DNA of 7,897 nt, taken from contig JAKUTI010000111.1 in NCBI GenBank assembly GCA_022448765.1, positions 1 to 7,897 of the forward strand. The letters are read 5' to 3'. Each line of letters opens with the position of its first letter. Position 1 is the first letter of the stretch. Both the position numbers and the translations under genes were made by a program. This stretch comes from Pseudomonadales bacterium (lineage in GTDB: Bacteria > Pseudomonadota > Gammaproteobacteria > Pseudomonadales > Azotimanducaceae). Below, one piece after another: positions 6,238 to 7,897 of this stretch. The notes beneath the pieces are model-generated. The model saw only the letters and a list, made by a program, of their open reading frames with translations. It was not told the DNA's origin and did no database searches.

Positions 6238-7116
6238 TCAGCTGCTGGTATTCGGACGCCGCACGCGTGCAAGTGCGGCGATGGTTGTTTGCACGGCATT
6301 GAGATGACGCGCGCGAGCAAAGTCTAGGTAGAGCGGGTCATCATTCAACAACACGCAGCGTGGTCGTCTTGCGCTCGTGCACTTGAACTCTGTCTCACGA
6401 CCAAAGTTGTTGCCTGCCGGTCCGTATTCTCCAAAAGACCCAGGCTTCTCGTCGGGTTTCCAGAAAACTTCCCAAGTGAAGGGTAATCCCCCGATGTTCT
6501 CCTTCACTGCATTGAACGTCGTTCCCGCAGTCAGGCGCAACAGGTCATCGTAACCAGCATCCGCAGTGTCCTGGATAATCCCTTTGACCTGGATACAGTC
6601 CAAGCCCAACTGCCGGTTGAGCTCGGCCTCGTCAACGGGGAATTCGTCGAAACGATCACCGACATTCAAACGCCACCAACGCGACATAAATACTGGGACC
6701 ACATGGGCCGGCGAAGTCATATCCTGTAAATGGTTAACAACCCGCCCTAAGTTGGAATATCGCTCGGCAAGACTTCCCGACCGGTCAAGATTCTCCACAA
6801 GCTGCTCGAAAACCCGATGCAAACGGGTTTCAACAATCCACAACAAACTACGCGGCTTTTCATCGTCACGGTTGTAGAAGTTCCAACGAAAGAGTCCGCG
6901 CCAAAATCCACCATCGGCTTGCTCCACGTTGGCCTTTACCATATACCGTGTCTGGAGGGCCGAGAACCTGGCTTCATCCTGGTCGACGCAATTGTTGAAG
7001 TGCCGGACGGCGATAAAGGTCAGTTGTTGATGTATTGGACCTTCGTACGCGTGCGCACCCAGCTGCCCCAAACCCAAGACGGCCCAGATCAACAACACGT
7101 GGATGTTATGTCTCAA
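6238..7116 (-). CDS. Exported zinc-dependent phospholipase C / P1-nuclease-like protein
   Basis: This 292-residue protein begins with a signal peptide: a hydrophobic run at about residues 7-19 (VLLIWAVLGLGQL) and an AHA cleavage site at 21-23, leaving a mature start of YEGPIH. Like phospholipase C / S1-P1 nuclease proteins it has an early His (H29), an aromatic FRWNFYNRDD patch (76-85), and the helix GRVVNHLQDMTSPAH (124-138), where H129, D132 and H138 fit the zinc-binding HxxxD-x-H pattern. It probably acts outside the cytoplasm on phospholipids, other phosphodiesters or nucleic acid; which one is unknown. No ATG is available: an in-frame stop lies three codons upstream of the TTG at 7116, so TTG or the GTG at codon 7 (7098) must be the start, without a clear ribosome site. 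Two Cys pairs could form disulfides. It is convergent with the amidohydrolase and divergent from the alcohol dehydrogenase. Fold assignment is by motif only. Confidence 0.7.
   Translation of the reverse strand: MRHNIHVLLIWAVLGLGQLGAHAYEGPIHQQLTFIAVRHFNNCVDQDEARFSALQTRYMVKANVEQADGGFWRGLFRWNFYNRDDEKPRSLLWIVETRLHRVFEQLVENLDRSGSLAERYSNLGRVVNHLQDMTSPAHVVPVFMSRWWRLNVGDRFDEFPVDEAELNRQLGLDCIQVKGIIQDTADAGYDDLLRLTAGTTFNAVKENIGGLPFTWEVFWKPDEKPGSFGEYGPAGNNFGRETEFKCTSARRPRCVLLNDDPLYLDFARARHLNAVQTTIAALARVRRPNTSS
6257..6280. repeat. Perfect 8-bp inverted repeat CGCCGCAC / GTGCGGCG inside the 3' end of the phospholipase-like gene
   Basis: Arms at 6257-6264 and 6273-6280 enclose an 8-base loop. The inner GCACGCGTGC (6261-6270) is itself a perfect palindrome, so two mutually exclusive helices are possible. 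It lies over the last codons of the minus-strand gene. It could protect the 3' end of its message or help end transcription, but there is no T-run after it. Confidence 0.4.
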
Positions 7117-7259
7117 ATGTTTCTATCGGAGCGGAAGGAACACGGGCAAACCATCGCACTTCTGAGTACACCCACGCAAGCATAGTTCACGCAGTAGTAT
7201 TCGCCCAAACCCTTTGGCAAACTCGGCCATATGGGTACATGGCAATAGGGAATCAAGCG

Positions 7260-7897
7260 ATGAAGGCGGCCGTTCTAAGAGAAGTAAATCAACCTCTGGC
7301 AATCGAGGATGTGCAAACGGCGGACCCGGGTCCGCGCGAAGTCTTGGTGCGCACTGTAGCCGCAGGTGTCTGTCACTCGGACTTACACTTTCAAAACGGT
7401 TCCTACCCGTACCCACTGCCGGTTATTTTGGGCCACGAATCAGCCGGTGTGGTCGAGGCAGTCGGCTCAGACGTCAACTACGTCAAGAAAGGTGATCACG
7501 TGATTACCTGCTTATCGGCATTCTGCGGTCACTGCGAATATTGTCTGACAGGCCAAATGTCACTGTGTCAGGAGCCGGAACTGCAACGCAAAGGTGACGA
7601 ATCCCCCCGGTTGGCACAGGAAGGGACGCCGATTGCTCAGTTCCTGAATCTATCTTCGTTTGCGGAATACATGTTGGTTCACGAGCATGCCGTTGCCAAA
7701 ATCCGCGAAGATATGCCTCTTGACCGCGCAGCATTAATTGGTTGCGGTGTCACGACGGGCGTTGGAGCCGTCATTCACACAGCAGCAGTTGAGCCAGGAT
7801 CGACGGTCGCCGTGGTCGGTTGTGGCGGAGTCGGGCTCTCCTGCATTAACGGCGCTGAAATCGCCGGCGCGAGTCGAATCATCGCGGTAGATACTAT
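7260..7897 (+). CDS. Zinc-dependent alcohol dehydrogenase (MDR superfamily), 3' end cut by window edge
   Basis: 212 codons are visible out of an expected 350-380. Seen: the N-terminus MKAAVLREVNQPLAIEDV; catalytic zinc site residues C38 (GVCHSD, 37-41 region), H59-E60 (LGHES) and C162 (IGCGVTTGVGA); the structural zinc Cys set C89, C92, C95 and C103; and the Rossmann motif VVGCGGVGL (185-193) followed by D211 at the end of strand 2, which favours NAD. All residues needed for a class-III-like or long-chain alcohol dehydrogenase are present. It would oxidise an alcohol or reduce an aldehyde in the cytoplasm; the substrate is not readable. The start at 7260 has AGGGAA 7 bases upstream. An in-frame ATG at 7239 is possible but has a poorer site and would add a tail not typical of the family. 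It is divergent from the phospholipase-like gene across 143 bases. Confidence 0.94.
   Translation, partial: MKAAVLREVNQPLAIEDVQTADPGPREVLVRTVAAGVCHSDLHFQNGSYPYPLPVILGHESAGVVEAVGSDVNYVKKGDHVITCLSAFCGHCEYCLTGQMSLCQEPELQRKGDESPRLAQEGTPIAQFLNLSSFAEYMLVHEHAVAKIREDMPLDRAALIGCGVTTGVGAVIHTAAVEPGSTVAVVGCGGVGLSCINGAEIAGASRIIAVDT

Noticed and set aside
6817..7185. Plus-strand 122-codon frame opposite the phospholipase-like gene
   Set aside because: Almost wholly antisense to a gene with signal peptide and zinc motifs; no recognisable domain and no ribosome site.
7214..7241. TTGGCA-16-TACATG as a promoter for the alcohol dehydrogenase
   Set aside because: The -10 match is poor (three of six) and the predicted transcript start would fall inside the Shine-Dalgarno site.

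Overview
The window looks like an ordinary bacterial chromosome segment of moderate GC content, with dense coding and short intergenic gaps. It carries seven gene units. Three genes form one same-strand cluster, and the others alternate in orientation. Translation uses the standard bacterial code: TGA is the terminal stop of at least two intact genes. The mix of a CaiB-type CoA-transferase, a luciferase-like flavin monooxygenase, an amidohydrolase of the D-aminoacylase type and a zinc alcohol dehydrogenase suggests a heterotroph with broad catabolic capacity. The pterin synthase / SDR / YhhQ cluster makes a gammaproteobacterium, perhaps a marine one, the most plausible host. That placement is inferred from gene content only.

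Layout. 1-1106 (-): CaiB/BaiF CoA-transferase whose C-terminus runs off the left edge. 1107-1235: divergent promoter region with a sigma70-like promoter lying almost on top of the next start codon. 1236-3253 (+): a tight cluster of a COG0720 (6-pyruvoyl/6-carboxy-tetrahydropterin synthase) protein, an overlapping short-chain dehydrogenase, and a YhhQ-type queuosine-precursor transporter interrupted by one in-frame TGA. 3257-4195 (-): LLM-class flavin monooxygenase, tail to tail with the transporter across 3 bases. 4196-4491: divergent intergenic region with a 16-bp near-palindrome. 4492-6165 (+): D-aminoacylase/N-acyl-D-amino-acid deacylase family amidohydrolase. 6166-6237: convergent gap with two small hairpins. 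6238-7116 (-): exported protein resembling zinc-dependent phospholipase C / P1 nuclease. 7117-7259: divergent intergenic region. 7260-7897 (+): zinc-dependent alcohol dehydrogenase, cut by the right edge.

How the genes may work together. The 1236-3253 cluster is the only one with clear functional cohesion: a pterin-forming enzyme, an NADP-type reductase and a transporter family known for 7-deazapurine precursors. The COG0720 member lacks the usual catalytic cysteine. It carries a Glu-x-x-His-Gly-His motif like that of PTPS-III enzymes, and it departs from family consensus at other active-site positions. This cluster is the best candidate for something undescribed: a pterin or deazapurine pathway whose chemistry cannot be read from annotation by similarity. 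The remaining genes look like independent catabolic or hydrolytic units. No mobile element, CRISPR array, tRNA or rRNA was seen.
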